Assembly: GCA_934438085.1 (NCBI GenBank)
Contig: CAKSBC010000001.1
Location: forward strand, 124,001-188,000
Reading direction: 5' to 3'
Source: an uncultured Lachnospiraceae bacterium
GTDB lineage: Bacteria; Bacillota; Clostridia; Lachnospirales; Lachnospiraceae
Length of the DNA stretch: 64,000 nt
Shown here: positions 17,379-26,399 of the stretch, piece by piece
Layout: each line of letters starts with the position of its first letter
How positions within the stretch are numbered: the first letter of the stretch is position 1
Translations under genes and position numbers: made by a program
Notes under the pieces: generated by a model
Database searches by the model: none
What the model was told of the DNA's origin: nothing
Seen by the model: only the letters and a program-made list of their open reading frames with translations

Positions 17379-18443
17379 TTACCTGTTCTTATACATTTCT
17401 TCGTAGTACTTCTGATACTCGCCGGAGGTTACCCTGTCCATCCAGGTCTGGTTATCCAGGTACCAGTCGATCGTTTTCACGATGCCAACCTCGAAGGTCG
17501 TCTCCGGATACCAGCCAAGATCTGCTTTGATCTTGCTTGGATCGATTCCGTAGCGCCGGTCATGGCCGAGGCGATCCTCCACATGCTTTATCAATCCTTC
17601 GTTTATTTCTGGGTCTCCTAATCTCTCGCTCAACTGCTTAATGATAGTACGGACGATAAAAATATTTGGTCTTTCATTATGGCCGCCGATGTTGTAGACT
17701 TCACCGACCTTGCCGCCGGAAGCCACCATATCGATAGCCTTGCAGTGGTCTTCCACAAACAGCCAGTCACGGATCTGCATTCCATCGCCATAAACCGGCA
17801 AAGGCTTATGGTTCTTCGCGTTGTTGATCATCAACGGGATCAGCTTCTCCGGGAACTGATACTGGCCGTAATTGTTGTTGCAGCGGGTGATGTTCACAGG
17901 CATCCCATACGTGTCATGGAACGCTTTTACAAAGTGATCAGCGGAAGCTTTGGAAGATGAGTACGGAGAATGGGGATTTATCGGTGTGGTCTCAGTGAAG
18001 AAGCCTTCTGCTCCAAGCGCACCGTAGACTTCATCCGTGCTCACCTGTACATACTTCTTCCCTGTCTTCCATGTCTTCTGTCCAGCATCATACCAGGCTT
18101 CCTTCGCCCGCTGCAGAAGATTCACCGTGCCCATGACGTTGGTAGTCACAAAGATCTCCGGATTAGCAATGGACCGATCCACATGTGACTCTGCTGCAAA
18201 GTTGATAATGTAGTCGGGATCGTACTTAGCAATGAGCTGGGCTACAAGGGCAGCATCACAGATGTTTCCGTGCACAAAGATGTGGCGAGAATCATCCTCA
18301 AGATCTCTGAGATTCTCCAGGTTACCGGCATAGGTCAGCGCATCAAGATTTATAATCTTAATGTCTGTGTAATGATTGAGCATGTAGTGAACAAACGTTG
18401 TGCCGATGAAGCCAGCGCAGCCGGTCACTAAATAGGTGGTCAT
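17379..18443 (-). CDS. rfbB: dTDP-glucose 4,6-dehydratase
   Basis: Converts dTDP-glucose to dTDP-4-keto-6-deoxyglucose with bound NAD. The 354-residue short-chain dehydrogenase has TGCAGFIGTTF at the N-terminus, NFAAESHVDRSI, STDEVYGAL and the catalytic YSSSKASADHFV (YxxxK), all intact. It is full length. No rfbA or rfbC is present in the window, and rfbD is broken, so the dTDP-rhamnose pathway here is incomplete unless other copies exist. Higher G+C than the EPS genes to its right, suggesting a separate recombination block. Confidence 0.95.
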   Translation of the reverse strand: MTTYLVTGCAGFIGTTFVHYMLNHYTDIKIINLDALTYAGNLENLRDLEDDSRHIFVHGNICDAALVAQLIAKYDPDYIINFAAESHVDRSIANPEIFVTTNVMGTVNLLQRAKEAWYDAGQKTWKTGKKYVQVSTDEVYGALGAEGFFTETTPINPHSPYSSSKASADHFVKAFHDTYGMPVNITRCNNNYGQYQFPEKLIPLMINNAKNHKPLPVYGDGMQIRDWLFVEDHCKAIDMVASGGKVGEVYNIGGHNERPNIFIVRTIIKQLSERLGDPEINEGLIKHVEDRLGHDRRYGIDPSKIKADLGWYPETTFEVGIVKTIDWYLDNQTWMDRVTSGEYQKYYEEMYKNR

Positions 18444-18469
18444 TGTGGTTTTCCTTTCTCCGCTGAGAG

Positions 18470-18610
18470 TTATTTCAACTGCAATTGCTCGCAGTTGTCA
18501 GGCCTATATTCATTTAGAAGATATTGAAGAACCTCTTCATAATCTTGCCAGTTGAAGTCGTGATACTCTGTCGCCCACACAGTTTCGATTGGCTTTCCTT
18601 CTCGCTTCAT
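18470..18610 (-). CDS. 46-residue orphan frame, possible gene remnant
   Basis: A small frame between rfbB and the F420-type protein gene. It encodes an acidic, aromatic-rich peptide (VWATEYHDFNWQDYEEVLQY near the middle). No ribosome site precedes the ATG, and stop codons lie directly upstream, so it may be the surviving C-terminus of a deleted EPS gene. I do not recognise it. Confidence 0.3.
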   Translation of the reverse strand: MKREGKPIETVWATEYHDFNWQDYEEVLQYLLNEYRPDNCEQLQLK

Positions 18611-18629
18611 CTATTAGTGGGTTTTCTGT

Positions 18630-19829
18630 TTATATTTTCCCCTCGTGAAGTCTTTTTATTGTTCCCATAAAGATTCTAATGCGACTTTTTAAAGATGCCT
18701 CTTTGCCAAGTTGGCGCATCATTGTTTTAGAATAATTTGGTATCGTTCGTCCACTAATTTTCAGCGCAAGAAGTTTTTCTCTCATGGTAGTTCTTCTTGT
18801 GAATTGATAATTCTGTATTTGAATCAACTCTTCATGCGGTTTTTCTGATGGGATACAAGTAATTGCTTTAGAGTTTAACATAGCATCAATTATTCTTTTC
18901 CCAGTAGTGGTTCGTACAAATACAATATTTCGCCCGTCATGCTCTTTAAAATCCGGCTTACCATCTTCAACATACCAGCCGTCCCCACAAGCGATGTCAG
19001 CGGCCTCTCCTATACCGTCATAGCAAAACCTACACGCAGTAGCGACATCTCTACCAAGTATTTTTCCCCATGAATCAGCATATGTCATACGCCCTGTTTC
19101 CTCATTTTTAGAACGAGCAACCGTATATCCAGGCCATCCATTACCACGATAAACCAACTCATCACATTCATTCTCGCTCGTATTCAATTGGGATAACAAT
19201 TTTTCTTCTGCTTGTCTACTGGGCATGCCAGCGCACATGAATGAAATTAAATACGGAATTCTATCGTTTATATCCGCATCCATATTTTTCCAATTTCGCA
19301 CCGCAATCACATCACACGGTTTACCAATAAATGCATATTTTTTTCCAGACTCTAATAATCCGTGTACATCTGAAAGCGGCGATGAGATTGTATACCGAGA
19401 GCCTAGGCAGTTAAGAATTTCTTCTTTAGAGCAATTTATAACAACTTGAGTCTTTATTACCGAGTTAGATGACACTCTCGTTTCAAGGATTCCGTCAACC
19501 AAATGATTCTCTAACAAATAGATAGCAATCTCCGAAACAACGCCTCCACTTGAGGCCTTTTTCCTAACTATTGGATCAGATGAATACGCATAAAATGGCT
19601 GCTCTACGACGTTTCCCCAAACCTTGAAGTCAGAACTAGATTTCCAATAGGCTCCTGATACCATACAGATATTCTTCATGAATTCACTATCTTTTTTCGT
19701 GATTTCATTTGGCTCAAGAAATCCCTTATCAGTTCTTACCATTTTAGTTCCTACAACCGACTGGCACAGCCCACATCCAGTACAGTAATGCTTGAAATAC
19801 TTATTGTCTTTCATTCGAATTATCATCAC
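18630..19829 (-). CDS. Coenzyme F420 hydrogenase/dehydrogenase beta-subunit-like Fe-S protein
   Basis: A 399-residue protein of the FrhB-like family often found beside polysaccharide pyruvyl transferases in EPS clusters. An N-terminal CTGCGLCQ motif provides ferredoxin-type cysteines; only one such cluster is obvious. Conserved family segments SSGGVVSEIA, MCAGMPSR and CRFCYDG follow. Probably a flavin/Fe-S oxidoreductase acting on a sugar or lipid-linked glycan; substrate unknown. The start overlaps the upstream flippase gene by four bases, so it belongs to the same operon. Confidence 0.85.
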   Translation of the reverse strand: MMIIRMKDNKYFKHYCTGCGLCQSVVGTKMVRTDKGFLEPNEITKKDSEFMKNICMVSGAYWKSSSDFKVWGNVVEQPFYAYSSDPIVRKKASSGGVVSEIAIYLLENHLVDGILETRVSSNSVIKTQVVINCSKEEILNCLGSRYTISSPLSDVHGLLESGKKYAFIGKPCDVIAVRNWKNMDADINDRIPYLISFMCAGMPSRQAEEKLLSQLNTSENECDELVYRGNGWPGYTVARSKNEETGRMTYADSWGKILGRDVATACRFCYDGIGEAADIACGDGWYVEDGKPDFKEHDGRNIVFVRTTTGKRIIDAMLNSKAITCIPSEKPHEELIQIQNYQFTRRTTMREKLLALKISGRTIPNYSKTMMRQLGKEASLKSRIRIFMGTIKRLHEGKI

Positions 19830-21208
19830 CCTAAACTTTGTGTTTTACCAACATACTTTTTGATTAAAATACCCAATTCGTTTCTAAAACAAAGAATGCT
19901 TATGAAAAGATCTGATATCAGGTAAGTAACCGCCCCTAACAAAATCGAATCAATCCGTGGAACAAGGAGGAACTCTGCGAGAAATAGGATAATGAACACA
20001 ATCTCCTTGACATCTAGTTTTAACTCTTTGAAAATAAATGACCCATAAACCAGCCATATATAATTGAGCACCGTAGTTGCAAAAGCCACGCCTACATAAC
20101 CATACCCCATCTGAACAGCAATATAATTAGCTATCGCAGCTGCAACAAGCAGAACGAGTAAATCAATTATATATCTTCGAGTCATTTTCTTAATCTTATA
20201 CAGATTAAAGTACAAGCAGTTAATAACAGCCATCGCTGGAAAAACCGCAAAATATACACGGATGACGGGGAGACTATAGCTGTAATCAGGAATCCAGTGT
20301 GTTACAACCAGCGTACAAGCAAAATAAGCTAATCCCGACACGCTTCCAAGCATTAATAGAAATCTTTTAACTGTGGAAAACTGTTTTGGTCCCTTTAGTT
20401 TTCCTGCCGCCATATATGGAAATAATGGTTGCGAAACAGCTGTAATGAAAATAGTCATAGTACTTTGCATCGTCAATCCGAAGGAGTAATATGAAAATTC
20501 GGAGGTGATACAAAACCACTTTACAAACTGTTTATCTATTGAATGGAATAACGAATTAATGTAATTTCCAAGAAGAAATGAAAATCCCAGTTTCTCCGTA
20601 TTCCAGTTTTCTCCTGTGATGAGTCTGGCACAATTTACTCCACCGACAAAACCATGATGATATCCCAAGCAGCCTATCGTTGTAACAGCGTAGACAATAA
20701 TATAAGCCAAAATACAAAGCTTTGCTGATGCTGAATGGAACAGATAATAATATGCAATCGGTATAATCAAAGGAATGGCAGACATCAGTATATGCAGAAC
20801 AGCATATACCTTAAACTTCCCGAAAGCTTGCATTAACAAAGAAAAGCTCCCAAGGAAACAATAAAGGAATACCATTATAGATATGTATAACAGCATTTTT
20901 TGTTTTGTAGCTATATATATTATCAGTCCCAAGCAACTGAAGAATGATAGAATAACTAATATAATTCTGATTTCTGCTTTATACTGCGACTTATCTACGT
21001 TTTCGAGATTTTTCCCTGCATATTTTATATTCATTCCCGTGGGAAATCCGAGATGTAGAATAGCAATATATGACATATATAAGATAAATGTCTGATATGT
21101 TGCATAATCATCAATTGTTAAAATTTTCGGTAGATATAGGCTACTAATTAGCCCTATTACTGCAACAACCCCATTTGCAGATAAAACGCGAAGGATATTT
21201 TTAAACAT
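19826..21208 (-). CDS. Oligosaccharide flippase (Wzx-like)
   Basis: A 460-residue polytopic membrane protein with about 12-14 hydrophobic segments and the N-terminal signature LSANGVVAVIGLISSLYLPK of the polysaccharide transporter/MOP superfamily. It would move the undecaprenyl-linked repeat unit to the outer face of the membrane for Wzy polymerisation. It is followed with a four-base overlap by the Fe-S protein gene and lies after the pyruvyl transferase gene. Lower G+C than surrounding sugar-nucleotide genes, as is usual for variable Wzx/Wzy genes. Confidence 0.9.
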   Translation of the reverse strand: MFKNILRVLSANGVVAVIGLISSLYLPKILTIDDYATYQTFILYMSYIAILHLGFPTGMNIKYAGKNLENVDKSQYKAEIRIILVILSFFSCLGLIIYIATKQKMLLYISIMVFLYCFLGSFSLLMQAFGKFKVYAVLHILMSAIPLIIPIAYYYLFHSASAKLCILAYIIVYAVTTIGCLGYHHGFVGGVNCARLITGENWNTEKLGFSFLLGNYINSLFHSIDKQFVKWFCITSEFSYYSFGLTMQSTMTIFITAVSQPLFPYMAAGKLKGPKQFSTVKRFLLMLGSVSGLAYFACTLVVTHWIPDYSYSLPVIRVYFAVFPAMAVINCLYFNLYKIKKMTRRYIIDLLVLLVAAAIANYIAVQMGYGYVGVAFATTVLNYIWLVYGSFIFKELKLDVKEIVFIILFLAEFLLVPRIDSILLGAVTYLISDLFISILCFRNELGILIKKYVGKTQSLG

Positions 21209-21227
21209 TTGATCATCCTTTTAGGAC

Positions 21228-22430
21228 CTATGTGTCTTTTGACACTTGGTAAATTGTCTCAAGAATATCAGCATAAAAGTATGACAACATTTCTTCCGCC
21301 ATCTGACGACTCTTCTCTATTGAATCTGAATATCTGTCGTATTCTTTAATGTAATCTATTGTCTTTGCAATAGCAGTCTGCGTCGTTTCACTTTTTCCAT
21401 CAACCATAATTGGATAGTTCAATTTCCCATAATAACCTTCAAATTTCCTGCTATATGCAAATGGAATAGTAAAAACTCCGCTAGAGAAAGCTCCGATACT
21501 CGCATGCATCCTTGCTGCAATTACGATATCCATTTGAGCAAGTGCTGTTTTTGCTTTAATGGGGTCTTTAAAACCTTCAAGCAATGTACAATTCGGGAAA
21601 TCTCTATAGACTTTATAACAAGCCCCATAGTCACTTTCAATCCCATCAATTTCTGTACCGACGTGAGGAATTAAGAATATCTTATATTCAGGCATACTGC
21701 CTAGACGTGTGACCAAGCCTTTGATATATTCTCTATAGTTTATAGAAAGACCTAGTGAGTTTTTTCCACTCTCAGAATCCTCCCAAAGAAGCCCTGAGAC
21801 ATTAATTCCTATATAGGTTCTAGAATCATCCTTCTTATTGCTCTTAAAATATGGAAGCCTAAATGCGACATCTGTTGAGGCGTCGATTTTTTTGATTACG
21901 CCTATCTCATCCAAATATTTTTTAGATTTATCATCACGAGAATATACTTTATATGCGTCATTAATGATCTTTTTCGCAATTAATCTGCAATCTGGTTTAT
22001 CAAAGGGTCCATATGTTTGTGGGCCTAACACAAGCGGAACACGTTTGTATTCAAGGATACGTTTTAAAGCAACAGATCTATAGAATCTAGCACGGCCATA
22101 AATATCCGCAAAGCTGTCACCCTCTGTAAAATCAAAAACAATATCACAAGTTTTAAGTGCACCAATAGCCTTAAACAAAGTCATTGGTCTAGACAGGTGG
22201 TATTCAATGAATTCTATTTTATATCTTGGATTGAAGTATTCTCCAACATCCGAATTATCTCCAATAGCAAGAACTTCTGCATCGATATTTGCATCATTAA
22301 GAATACTTGTAAGCCCCGTGTAAAATGAAATTGCTAAAGCTGCACAGCCCAAATTAGCCGATTTAAAGCTTAGCCCCATTAATCCAATTCTTAGTGTTCT
22401 TTCCATTTTCTCCTCATTTGCTATTGCCAT
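21228..22430 (-). CDS. Polysaccharide pyruvyl transferase family protein
   Basis: A 400-residue CsaB/WcaK-type enzyme predicted to add ketal pyruvate from phosphoenolpyruvate to an EPS sugar. The family pattern is visible: an N-terminal GLMGLSFKSANLGCAALA segment, VLGPQTYGPF near residue 140, GINVSGLLW, and the C-terminal AARMHASIGAFSSGVFTIPFAYSRKFEGYY. Its first codons overlap the end of the acyltransferase gene by 17 bases, indicating coupled translation. The adjacent F420-type protein is a frequent partner of this family. Confidence 0.9.
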   Translation of the reverse strand: MAIANEEKMERTLRIGLMGLSFKSANLGCAALAISFYTGLTSILNDANIDAEVLAIGDNSDVGEYFNPRYKIEFIEYHLSRPMTLFKAIGALKTCDIVFDFTEGDSFADIYGRARFYRSVALKRILEYKRVPLVLGPQTYGPFDKPDCRLIAKKIINDAYKVYSRDDKSKKYLDEIGVIKKIDASTDVAFRLPYFKSNKKDDSRTYIGINVSGLLWEDSESGKNSLGLSINYREYIKGLVTRLGSMPEYKIFLIPHVGTEIDGIESDYGACYKVYRDFPNCTLLEGFKDPIKAKTALAQMDIVIAARMHASIGAFSSGVFTIPFAYSRKFEGYYGKLNYPIMVDGKSETTQTAIAKTIDYIKEYDRYSDSIEKSRQMAEEMLSYFYADILETIYQVSKDT

Positions 22431-23055
22431 TAGATTTTAACTTGTTCACAAAGGCTTCTGGATTATCCATATACGTATAATATTGAATAACATCCTCTAA
22501 TTCACGTTCCCACCACTTCGAATCTTTCATCAGAATTCTACTTTCATCCGTTCCTCTATATCTAATTACTCTATCTGGATTCCCAGCAACAATTGCGTAA
22601 TCAGGAACATCATGGGTCACGACACTACCTGCGCCAATTACAGCACCTGTCCCTATCTGTTTGCATCCGCAAGTAATAATAACCCCATAGCCAATCCAGA
22701 CATCGTTGCCAATTTCCAACTTACTCCTTAAAACATCCTTAACGTCATGTTTTGAAAGATTTTTATTGTAAAAATAGGCAGATGTACTTACAGAATCCAT
22801 CGGATGGTTAGCACCGAAGTAATGTACATTCCCTGCAATCGAGCAATACCTTCCAACACTTACTTCTCCACCCAGATTGAATTCTTTGCTAAAACATCCT
22901 CCGTAACTATACTTTCCAACATACACCTTATACCTTTGAGCATAGTAATTACGAAGTGTCGCCGAATCGCCCTGCTTTCTACCATAAAAAATATGAACAA
23001 GTCTATCAGCAATCCTTGATGGCATTTTCTTGAACAATTCAAGTGCTACATTCAT
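22414..23055 (-). CDS. Hexapeptide-repeat acyltransferase (CatB/XAT type)
   Basis: A 213-residue left-handed beta-helix acyltransferase. Hexapeptide turns run from about residue 60 (GGEVSVGRYCSIAG, YFGANHPMDSVS) to IGNDVWIGYGVIITCG and IGTGAVIGAGSVVTHDVPDYAIVAGNP. The His in GANHP corresponds to the general-base region of XAT enzymes. It likely O- or N-acetylates an EPS sugar. It is tightly packed between the Wzy gene (four bases) and the pyruvyl transferase gene. Confidence 0.9.
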   Translation of the reverse strand: MNVALELFKKMPSRIADRLVHIFYGRKQGDSATLRNYYAQRYKVYVGKYSYGGCFSKEFNLGGEVSVGRYCSIAGNVHYFGANHPMDSVSTSAYFYNKNLSKHDVKDVLRSKLEIGNDVWIGYGVIITCGCKQIGTGAVIGAGSVVTHDVPDYAIVAGNPDRVIRYRGTDESRILMKDSKWWERELEDVIQYYTYMDNPEAFVNKLKSNGNSK

Positions 23056-23058
23056 ATC

Positions 23059-24321
23059 TCACCCATCAACCCCAACAGCAGAATCCGAATTACCTGTTCT
23101 GGATAAACTCATCCGGCTCGAAATAAGAATAATCATAGAATAGAAATAAACTATTTTGAAATTTACTATTGGCCCGCCTGATATTGTAATAAAAGTGAAC
23201 ATATACAAAAGAATCATAAATTGGGAAAAGTCAATTTTCCAAAGTCTTTTTAACGTTCTTAGAATCCTGAAGATTAATAAAAGCAGTAATGGTCCAAGAA
23301 AAATATAATAGTCTATCAATGAGCTATGAGGAAATGTGGGAAATCCTCGCTGAACAGTCTCTGTTTGTAAATTTGTGAAATAACCAGAAATTCCAAAAAG
23401 ATTGTGCCTTATAATGTCTATCCCTACTCCAATAGATGTCGTCCGACCTAACACTGATGAATCTGCGCCCATCCCATCAAAACTGAAAGAAGCAAGCATT
23501 CGATTGATGCTCAAATTTGTATTTGATGCTAGTCCTTGACTTGTTGCATCAAAATATACAAGTGCAATAAATCCAAGAATAGAGAGGCAAGCAAAGCCTA
23601 GTACCACATTTCTCTCAAATTTTCTGTGCTGAATGCCTCTAATTATAAAACCAGCTACTAGCATTAATACGGTAAGTAAAAGATTGACTCTCGATCCGGA
23701 TAAGAACAAGGCAATAAGTGCAACAATAGCAATCAGTACCCTGTTACGAATGTTCTCATTGAGCAAGCAATACATGATTGTTAGCGCACATATCGTTCCC
23801 GTACTACCGACATCCATATTAATGGCATTATAACGATTTGCATATCCTGCCCGCATTATCACAGCCAGGTACACAGTAATCACGTTGCAAATAACAGATA
23901 TCCAAAAGAAGGAATTTAAGTCATCAACATCATCTGAAATATACTTGCAAATCAACGTTAATGATATTCCTGTTAATAATGTTAGATAGATTTCATATGA
24001 GTGATCGCTAAAACAGGAATTCATGCCTAGCACCAGAAATAATAATTCCCTAATTAGTGCTAATACAATCCACCCCCAAAGCCGTTTCTCATTATGTATT
24101 ATTGACAACACAAGGCCCAACAATAACACTACTAATAACACAACATTAAAGGAGTAGTTAAGCCACCTATATGAAATGAATCCTGGTGACTTATTAGTAT
24201 ATACCGCAAATATTGTAAAAAAATCATCCGGCACAATTAGAATCAAAAATACAAGTAGTTTATATATGCTAGTCATTCTAACGTGCTGTAAACTAAATGA
24301 TTTTCGTGGTTGCGAATTCAT
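23059..24321 (-). CDS. EPS polymerase (Wzy/O-antigen ligase-like)
   Basis: A 420-residue integral membrane protein with about 11 hydrophobic helices and one large extracellular loop (about 280-330, containing GFPTFPHSSLIDYY). Such HSxxxDY-type loops are typical of Wzy polymerases. It would link repeat units on the outer face of the membrane. Sequence is highly divergent, as expected; assignment rests on topology and position among Wzx and transferase genes. Low G+C. Confidence 0.8.
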   Translation of the reverse strand: MNSQPRKSFSLQHVRMTSIYKLLVFLILIVPDDFFTIFAVYTNKSPGFISYRWLNYSFNVVLLVVLLLGLVLSIIHNEKRLWGWIVLALIRELLFLVLGMNSCFSDHSYEIYLTLLTGISLTLICKYISDDVDDLNSFFWISVICNVITVYLAVIMRAGYANRYNAINMDVGSTGTICALTIMYCLLNENIRNRVLIAIVALIALFLSGSRVNLLLTVLMLVAGFIIRGIQHRKFERNVVLGFACLSILGFIALVYFDATSQGLASNTNLSINRMLASFSFDGMGADSSVLGRTTSIGVGIDIIRHNLFGISGYFTNLQTETVQRGFPTFPHSSLIDYYIFLGPLLLLLIFRILRTLKRLWKIDFSQFMILLYMFTFITISGGPIVNFKIVYFYSMIILISSRMSLSRTGNSDSAVGVDG

Positions 24322-24361
24322 TGCCTAACATTGCCTTTCTACTTTTATGAGAGTATCTTCA

Positions 24362-25189
24362 TTATCTCATCCATGTGATGAGGCTTCTAACGCCCTTACA
24401 TGCCCATCTTGCGATTGCCGGAAAGCGTCTGTATTCCTTCAAGTACAAGTCCATGCTTTTGCCTGTCTCCCGGATCTGGAGTTTTTTCCGATTCTTAGAC
24501 ATCTGTTTCATGGATGCCGATTCTTTATGAGTCACACTCACATCCGCGTCATAATAACCCTTCGAAAGCATCCTTTCCGCAAGGATATCTTCTTCACCGT
24601 ATAGGAACGTCCTCTCATCCATGCAATCAACTGCTGCCATTGCTTTGTTCTTTAGTAGCATACAGCATCCATAAACCCGGTAGACCTCCCCAGTAGTTTC
24701 AATATATTGTTGCCGATATTTTTTCTCTGCTCCTATTCCTCCGGTCATACTCCAGAAAGATGGGCGTCGACAATAAGGTGCGCAGATGGATCCATCCAAT
24801 GTATAGATCATTGGACCTATACATCCAATTCGTTCATTGCTCTCCGCAATCTCAACCATATGATTAAGCACGTTTTTCTCGCGCAGCTCAACATCATTAT
24901 TGAGAATCCAGGTGTAGTCGAAACCATGATTAATACCGTAGCGAATACCGATATTATTGCCAGCCGCGTAACCAGCATTAGTCTTATTGGCATAGAAGAT
25001 ATAATTCAGCTCGTGACTTTTTTCCTCCAACACCTCTGCTGATTCATTCGGAGAGCAATTGTCCACAACCATGATGGAATAGTTCTCATATTCAAGATCA
25101 GCCTGTAACTGCTTTATAAGGTTAATCGTCATCTCGAACGTGCCATAATTAAGAATAACTATCAGCACTTTCGGTTGTGTCTTGCCCAT
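24362..25189 (-). CDS. Family 2 glycosyltransferase
   Basis: A 275-residue GT-A fold enzyme. The N-terminus VLIVILNYGTFEMT, the NAGYAAGNNIGIRYG segment and the metal-binding ILNNDVEL (DxD-like) near residue 95 match rhamnosyltransferase-like GT2 enzymes. The acceptor region has FLYGEEDILAERM, a typical ED motif for the catalytic base. Cytoplasmic or membrane-associated, adding one sugar to the lipid-linked repeat unit. The donor cannot be read from sequence. Confidence 0.92.
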   Translation of the reverse strand: MGKTQPKVLIVILNYGTFEMTINLIKQLQADLEYENYSIMVVDNCSPNESAEVLEEKSHELNYIFYANKTNAGYAAGNNIGIRYGINHGFDYTWILNNDVELREKNVLNHMVEIAESNERIGCIGPMIYTLDGSICAPYCRRPSFWSMTGGIGAEKKYRQQYIETTGEVYRVYGCCMLLKNKAMAAVDCMDERTFLYGEEDILAERMLSKGYYDADVSVTHKESASMKQMSKNRKKLQIRETGKSMDLYLKEYRRFPAIARWACKGVRSLITWMR

Positions 25190-25215
25190 TCATTCTTCTC
25201 CTTTGTCAACACGCA

Positions 25216-25650
25216 TCATGCCTTCATTTTTTCTTCCAAGTCATCAAATGATCCGATTGGTTTGCATGGAGTTCCAACAGCCACTACACCATCCGGAATA
25301 TCCTTTGTAACAATACTGCCTGCTCCAATAACCACGTTGTTCCCAATGTGGACACCGTAAAGCAAAACACTATTTGATCCGATAAACACATTGTTTCCAA
25401 TGGTAATTTCGCCAGTTCTTGCTTTAAACTCTACTTCTGGCTCCATGTAGCGAAGCATAAAAACGGAAACATCATGATTAATAAAAGTTACTCCACTTGC
25501 TACATGAACATTATTTCCAAAGCTGATCATGTGCGGCTCAGTACCAAAGTTCCAAGGTTGAAGATAGCAGTGCTCTCCCTGAGCTTTAAAATACTGATGC
25601 TTTCTTAAAAACTCAGCTCGTTTGTACCCCCCCCGCGAACAAATGTGCAT
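25216..25650 (-). CDS. Hexapeptide acyltransferase, 5' end out of frame at a G8 tract
   Basis: A 144-residue LbH acetyltransferase: the helix includes ISFGNNVHVASGVTFINHDV, then ITIGNNVFIGSNSVLLYGVHIGNNVVIGAGSIVTKDIPDG. The annotated ATG has no ribosome site. Upstream, a GTG at 25685 sits behind an excellent GGGGAGGAG site overlapping the gmhA stop and opens a frame that leads into eight G residues (25634-25627), where it leaves the acyltransferase frame. Nine or six G residues would give a complete protein of about 156 residues. It is therefore either phase-variable, mutated or mis-sequenced. Confidence 0.8.
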   Translation of the reverse strand: MHICSRGGYKRAEFLRKHQYFKAQGEHCYLQPWNFGTEPHMISFGNNVHVASGVTFINHDVSVFMLRYMEPEVEFKARTGEITIGNNVFIGSNSVLLYGVHIGNNVVIGAGSIVTKDIPDGVVAVGTPCKPIGSFDDLEEKMKA

Positions 25651-25687
25651 AGGAGAAAAATATATCTACTAAGTTGGCTCAACACTA

Positions 25688-26275
25688 TTACTCCTCCCCA
25701 AAGAACTTATCTTCCAACATTAGACACCAGCAGTGATAGATTGGAAGATGGAACTCTTGAATCATGTAAGTCTCATCGGACGGTGCTTTCACGCACACAT
25801 CAGCTACGGTCGCCAGTTCGCCGCCTTTTGCTCCAGTCAGACCGATAACCTTAATCCCAAGTGCCCGTGCAACAACTGTCGCGCTCATAACATTCTTGCT
25901 GTTACCGCTCGTACTGATTCCGAGAAACACATCACCAGGACGACCAAAGCCAAATAGCTGCTGCGCAAATACACCTAATCCATCGACATCATTGATGTAG
26001 GCCGTGGTCAAAGCTTCGTGTGCCACCAGCGGAATCGCCATAAGGCCCCGTTCCAAATTCTTAGCGAGGTTTTCACCTCTCTTGGGATCAATAGCTTTCA
26101 ACTTCTCAGCAAACTCTGACGTCACAGGTCTCGGCGTTTTAAACCGTTTCATCAGTTCTCTCGCAATATGCTCAGAATCCGCCGCAGATCCGCCGTTGCC
26201 AGCAATCAGAAGCTTTCCATCGTGCTCATAGCACTCTTCCATTATCAAATATGCTCTAATAATGTCATCTCTCAC
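25688..26275 (-). CDS. gmhA: Sedoheptulose-7-phosphate isomerase, N-terminus frameshifted
   Basis: Isomerises sedoheptulose-7-phosphate to D-glycero-D-manno-heptose-7-phosphate, the entry to heptose biosynthesis. The SIS domain is intact: LIAGNGGSAADSEHIARELM, GISTSGNSKNVMSA and GLTGAKGGEL. The frame opens at a GTG. The natural N-terminus appears in another frame: an ATG at 26345 with a GGAAGG site encodes 26 residues (LEPILEKHIDLLISRYTALR) that match the expected first helix, ending at TGA (26267) within GAGAGATGAC. A two-base loss in the GA repeat would explain it. Confidence 0.88.
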   Translation of the reverse strand: MRDDIIRAYLIMEECYEHDGKLLIAGNGGSAADSEHIARELMKRFKTPRPVTSEFAEKLKAIDPKRGENLAKNLERGLMAIPLVAHEALTTAYINDVDGLGVFAQQLFGFGRPGDVFLGISTSGNSKNVMSATVVARALGIKVIGLTGAKGGELATVADVCVKAPSDETYMIQEFHLPIYHCWCLMLEDKFFGEE

Positions 26276-26399
26276 TTCTCAGAGCAGTGTAACGAGAGAT
26301 CAGGAGATCAATATGCTTTTCCAGTATCGGTTCAAGTGTCCTCATCGTTGAATTACATCCTTCCTACTTCGACCGCTCGACGTCGGTCCTTTTGCAGGG

